From an uncultured beta proteobacterium (lineage in GTDB: Bacteria; Pseudomonadota; Gammaproteobacteria; Burkholderiales; Burkholderiaceae_C), in assembly GCA_903886165.1 (NCBI GenBank), contig CAISLL010000262.1, positions 1-8,506 on the forward strand: a DNA stretch of 8,506 nt, written 5' to 3'. A program made the translations under genes and the position numbers. This document shows, in pieces, positions 5,548 to 8,506 of the stretch. The first letter of the stretch is position 1, and every line of letters begins with the position of its first letter. Below the pieces are notes generated by a model, which ran no database searches, had not been told where the DNA came from, and saw only the letters and a program-made list of their open reading frames with translations.

Positions 5548-6036
5548 ATGAAGAATTTGTTGAAGACCTCGCTGCTTGCGGCTGCGACCTTGCTGGTTGC
5601 CACCAGTGTTGCTGCTCAGCAACTGAAACCTGAGGAGATGATCCAGACGCGTCAAGCCGGGTACAAGACGATGGCGTGGAACATGGGCAAAATCAAGGCA
5701 CAGGTTGAGGGACCAGCAGACAAATTTGACAAGACTCTGACCGCGAACGCAGCGCTGGTCGTCAAGGCTGTGGCGAATTCAGGCATGGGTTCCCTGTTTG
5801 TCGCAGGCACTGACAAGGCCATTGGCGACATCAAGACTCGCGTCAAGCCAGAGTTGTTCGACCCGGCAAATAAGGAAGAATTAGGCAAAATTGTCGGCAA
5901 CTTCGTCCAGCAAGCCAACAAGTTGGCCGAGGTAGCTGCCGGTGGTGACCAAAAGGCCACTCTGGCGCAGTTTGGCGAAATGGGCAAGGCTTGCAAGGCC
6001 TGTCATGACAAGTTCCGCATTGACGAAAAGAAGTAG
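5548..6036 (+). CDS. Class II cytochrome c (cytochrome c'/c556 family)
   Basis: A 162-residue exported monoheme cytochrome. The signal peptide runs to VAA at 21-23, with QQ after the cut. The remainder is a four-helix bundle with the heme motif CKACH at 149-153 near the C-terminus, the hallmark of class II. The first helix has the family signature RQAGYKTMAWNMGKIKA at about 35-51. By eye alignment on the conserved Arg, the residue over the distal heme face (four after Arg) is Tyr39, not the Met of low-spin c556. Tyr occurs at this place in some five-coordinate cytochromes c', which bind NO or CO. AAGGA at 5535-5539 lies 8 bases before the ATG. It is a single gene, since a terminator follows at 6084-6105, and it diverges from the triheme cytochrome gene. 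Its role is either electron carrier or gas-binding protection; I lean toward c'. Confidence 0.92.
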   Translation: MKNLLKTSLLAAATLLVATSVAAQQLKPEEMIQTRQAGYKTMAWNMGKIKAQVEGPADKFDKTLTANAALVVKAVANSGMGSLFVAGTDKAIGDIKTRVKPELFDPANKEELGKIVGNFVQQANKLAEVAAGGDQKATLAQFGEMGKACKACHDKFRIDEKK

Positions 6037-6083
6037 GTCGACCCACCGATTGCGGCACCCCTGCAGGTAATCGTCGCATTGAT

Positions 6084-6105
6084 TAGCCACCTTAACGGGT
6101 GGCTA
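6084..6105 (+). terminator. Rho-independent terminator after the class II cytochrome
   Basis: TAGCCACC (6084-6091), loop TTAACG, then GGTGGCTA (6098-6105) form a perfect 8-bp stem, followed by TTTCGTT. It lies 48 bases after the cytochrome stop and just before the end of the opposing membrane-protein gene. The T run is stronger in the + direction. Confidence 0.8.
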
Positions 6106-6120
6106 TTTCGTTAACTTGAC

Positions 6121-7716
6121 TTACAGCTTCTCACACGCGCTTTCAACGCCAATTCTGCAAGCGCGCGCATAGTCCCATCGCGCAGCGCTTGCGTTGCCTA
6201 ACGCCTCGTAGACTTGGGCGCGACCCAAATATGGATCGTGATAGTTGGGGTCCAGAAACACGGCCCTATTGAAATCCTGCAATGCCTGCTGATAGTGGCC
6301 CAACCCAAAGTAGGCCATGGCCCGGTCGTTGAACACAAGACTAACATTTGGTAAATATTTTGCGCCAGCGTCGAAATCCGCAATTGCTTGAGAAAAACGC
6401 CCGGCGGTGAGGTGTGCGACACCCCGGTTGTAATGCATTCTCCCAAAACGGGAGGTTTGCTCACTGCCCTGTGCCAAACGCAAGGCGTCATCCCACAAAA
6501 GTAGCGAGGCAGAAAACGATGTCAACCGATTCCAGCTGGCAGAAGCCAATGCCATCGCAACTGCCATACAAATCAGCATGGCGATACGAACATTGATTTT
6601 TGAAAAAACCAACGGAACAACTGCAAACAAGCAAGGCATCCACAGATAACTTCTGTACAGTACAAAAGTCTCTTGCACCCTGACGGCAGACAACTCTGTG
6701 GCAAACAGCAACCAGGGCACCAACAGTGCAAAGCCCAGCAAACCCAAATATCGGCGACGCAACAGCAGCGCACTCCCAAAGACCGCGTACAGCAAAAATC
6801 CGGCCGCCAGGGCTGTCCTTGGCATGCTCCAGAAATCACGCGCAAATGGCTCCAACATGTCAACCGACATCCAGCCAGGATAAGGCAGAACCCAAAGTGC
6901 AATGTATTTGAAATAGAGTGCGCACTGTGTAAAGACCGACAAGGCATGGGCTTGCAAAGGATCAACTGACAACTCAACCAACAAGCTCGATGCATCAGGC
7001 TCATAGGCGCTGCCAACAATGCCCCCAGTCTTAACCTGCACATATGTGAACAAAGCAATCGCAGCGTGACCCACCATGACGGGCGCAAATTTCAAAAGCG
7101 GTTGCCGGCCGGGGATTCGCACAAGCAACAACAATAGAAACAAAACGCCAGGAACCATGATGGCGTGCTCTTTGGAAAGCACTGCAAGCAAATAGGTCAC
7201 AATTGACGCTAACTGCAAACTGACCCTTTCACGCAATACACCACGCAAGAACAGGAGCCAGGTCAGAAGTGAAAACAATGTCGCGAGCAAGAGTGTGCGT
7301 TGTGCCAAATAGGCTACTGCATACACCGAGACCGGATGCAAGGCAAAGCATAACGTGGCGGCAAACGCAAAAGCGGCGTTCACATGTCGTGATCTTGTTG
7401 CAAAAATGGAAGTGAACAGTTCAGCGAGAAAAAAATAAAGAACCGTCACATTGACAATATGAATTGTCAAATTCACGACACGCTGCCATACCAGATTGCT
7501 GCCGAATATGTCGCGAACCCAGCCAAAAGTTGAAACCGACAACCACCGCAAGCCGATACCGACGATCGTGAGCGGGTCATTGACGGTCCAACCGAAATAG
7601 CTGTAGTCGTCAAACACCAATGGGTTTGACAGAAAGTGTCCATAAAGGGAGATAACCGCAATGATGAGAATCGACAAATGCAGTTTGGCACCGAATACAA
7701 AAGACTGCTGATTCAT
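6121..7716 (-). CDS. Polytopic membrane protein with C-terminal TPRs, GT-C glycosyltransferase-like
   Basis: A 531-residue protein. Residues 12 to about 395 hold roughly ten hydrophobic segments, and three TPR units follow at about 425-454, 462-492 and 493-525 (for example YNRGVAHLTAGRFSQAIADF and AYFGLGHYQQALQDFNRAVF). Features recall the TMTC-like/GT-C group: VFDDYSY at 34-40 with an acidic pair (D36, D37) in the first extracytoplasmic loop, FALHPVSVYAVAYLAQRTLL in a transmembrane region, AVLSKEHAIMVPGVL at 178-192, and FVLYRSYLWMP at 351-361. Such enzymes transfer sugars from polyprenyl-phosphate donors to proteins or glycans across the membrane, but donor and acceptor here are unknown. 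No Shine-Dalgarno is visible before the ATG. It is not clearly in an operon: 81 bases separate it from the b561 gene on the same strand. A non-enzymatic role cannot be excluded. Confidence 0.8.
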   Translation of the reverse strand: MNQQSFVFGAKLHLSILIIAVISLYGHFLSNPLVFDDYSYFGWTVNDPLTIVGIGLRWLSVSTFGWVRDIFGSNLVWQRVVNLTIHIVNVTVLYFFLAELFTSIFATRSRHVNAAFAFAATLCFALHPVSVYAVAYLAQRTLLLATLFSLLTWLLFLRGVLRERVSLQLASIVTYLLAVLSKEHAIMVPGVLFLLLLLVRIPGRQPLLKFAPVMVGHAAIALFTYVQVKTGGIVGSAYEPDASSLLVELSVDPLQAHALSVFTQCALYFKYIALWVLPYPGWMSVDMLEPFARDFWSMPRTALAAGFLLYAVFGSALLLRRRYLGLLGFALLVPWLLFATELSAVRVQETFVLYRSYLWMPCLFAVVPLVFSKINVRIAMLICMAVAMALASASWNRLTSFSASLLLWDDALRLAQGSEQTSRFGRMHYNRGVAHLTAGRFSQAIADFDAGAKYLPNVSLVFNDRAMAYFGLGHYQQALQDFNRAVFLDPNYHDPYLGRAQVYEALGNASAARWDYARACRIGVESACEKL

Positions 7717-7797
7717 TGGCAGGGGGAAACGAGTTCCATTTGAGCTGACCTGAAATGACAGCCGAGTACCAACTACATCGCCCAGAATTCCATCTTT
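7717..7797. other. 81-base gap between the b561 and TPR membrane-protein genes
   Basis: No gene, hairpin or clear promoter was recognised here. The TPR-protein start lacks a Shine-Dalgarno: the bases before its ATG read CCCCCTGCCA on the coding strand. Initiation may therefore be weak, or the transcript may be leaderless-like. Confidence 0.4.
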
Positions 7798-8490
7798 CTA
7801 GAACAGTGGCTCAGCCACCACTGGCGCAGGTGGCACAAGGTACGGGACGAGACCACCCTGGGCCAACCATGCAGCCGCAATGCCGATCACGATAGCCACG
7901 ATGAGGGCTCCCACACCCCCGCCGACTGCAGATTTCAATGCAGTTTGTTCGACGTCTTTGTAACCTACAACCATCGGTTTGAGAAGGTTCTCCTGCTTGA
8001 TGCGGACGTAAAAAAAGATAGCTCCCAGATGTGCGGCAATCAGGGTGGCCAGCAACCAGACATTGGTCTTGTGCAAACCCGTCATCACGACACTGTTGTC
8101 GTTGCTGATCAAGACTGCGTAGGGGCCCTGAAAAGCGATGTCATCGTTAGCAAACAGACCGGTCAAGACCTGCACTCCCAGCACGGTCAACATGCCGAGC
8201 ACTGACAGTGCACCGAGCGGGTTGTGGCCCACGCCTTGCCATTCACCACGCAGATAGGCAAGGATAACCTTTGGGCCACGGACGAACGATGAAAAACGGG
8301 CGTAGGTTGACCCAAACACACCCCATACAAAGCGAAACGCCAAAAGCCCCAGGATAGCCACGCCAAAACGCCCATGCCAAACCATCGCGTTTCCGCCAAT
8401 CTGAACGCTCACGAAGGCTGCCAACACAAGAGCCAGCAAAGTCCAATGAAAAATTCGCAAGGGAAGATCCCAGATCTTGATGCGCTGCAT
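7798..8490 (-). CDS. Di-heme cytochrome b561-family protein
   Basis: A 230-residue integral membrane protein from ATG 8488-8490, which gives MQRIKIWDLPLRIFHW. A TTG five codons earlier touches the window edge and is less likely. Four transmembrane helices carry four His suited to two b hemes: H15 in RIFHW, H39 in VWHGRFG, H140 in GLHKTNVW and H154 in AAHLGAIFFY. The loop has the family motif GHNPLGALSVLGML. A fifth hydrophobic segment (GALIVAIVIGIAAAWLA) and a Pro-rich tail end the protein. The family (bacterial b561, also NiFe-hydrogenase cytochrome b type) passes electrons between the quinone pool and periplasmic carriers, often beside small cytochromes c. The class II cytochrome in this window is a possible partner but is on the other strand and two genes away. 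A nearer partner may lie just off the right edge. Confidence 0.9.
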   Translation of the reverse strand: MQRIKIWDLPLRIFHWTLLALVLAAFVSVQIGGNAMVWHGRFGVAILGLLAFRFVWGVFGSTYARFSSFVRGPKVILAYLRGEWQGVGHNPLGALSVLGMLTVLGVQVLTGLFANDDIAFQGPYAVLISNDNSVVMTGLHKTNVWLLATLIAAHLGAIFFYVRIKQENLLKPMVVGYKDVEQTALKSAVGGGVGALIVAIVIGIAAAWLAQGGLVPYLVPPAPVVAEPLF

Positions 8491-8506
8491 GTCTGTGTCT
8501 TTCAAG

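Noticed and set aside
5321..5551. A 76-residue + strand frame ending in an overlap with the class II cytochrome start
   Set aside because: It contains the TATAAT box and the inverted repeat, lacks a Shine-Dalgarno and any recognisable domain, and is better explained as leader/promoter DNA.

Overview
The window looks like chromosomal DNA from a betaproteobacterium of the order Burkholderiales, probably a Rhodoferax-like member of the Comamonadaceae. The evidence is moderate-to-high GC coding sequence, Burkholderiales-style small c-type cytochromes, a b561-type membrane cytochrome, and an intergenic TAGCTATCA hairpin of a kind I associate with Comamonadaceae. This placement is by impression and was not checked by a search. 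No rRNA, tRNA, CRISPR array, insertion sequence or phage gene was seen.

Left part (1-3575, all + strand). The window opens inside the C-terminal Fis-type DNA-binding domain of a regulator, probably a sigma-54-dependent response regulator. After 84 bases comes a tight four-gene run. It encodes an exported Sel1-repeat protein, a small class I cytochrome c, a secreted seven-bladed 'two-component regulator propeller' protein, and a second seven-bladed propeller tethered to the membrane by an N-terminal helix. The first three genes overlap by 1-4 bases (ATGA and TGATG junctions), and the fourth starts 7 bases after the third. This points to one co-translated unit whose products all act outside the cytoplasmic membrane. 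A strong hairpin closes the run.

Middle part (3626-5258, all - strand). Three genes read toward the propeller operon: an exported triheme c7-type cytochrome, a 77-residue protein resembling the C-terminal half of a zinc-binding CZB domain, and a two-CBS-domain protein. They suggest another redox or sensing unit.

Right part. A divergent region (5259-5547) holds a TATAAT box, a possible structured leader and a short direct repeat ahead of a class II cytochrome c (c'/c556 type), which has its own terminator. Beyond it, on the - strand, are a polytopic GT-C-like membrane protein with C-terminal TPRs and a di-heme cytochrome b561-family protein at the window edge.

Together, four different heme carriers lie within 8.5 kb of two stand-alone propellers, a Sel1 protein, CBS and CZB-like sensory modules and a regulator. 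The most interesting candidate for an undescribed system is the Sel1 / cytochrome c / double-propeller operon. The propellers carry the sensor fold usually fused to histidine kinases, but here it is free in or anchored to the cell envelope, and both copies share an insertion at the same place. The link to redox sensing or respiratory electron transfer is inference.
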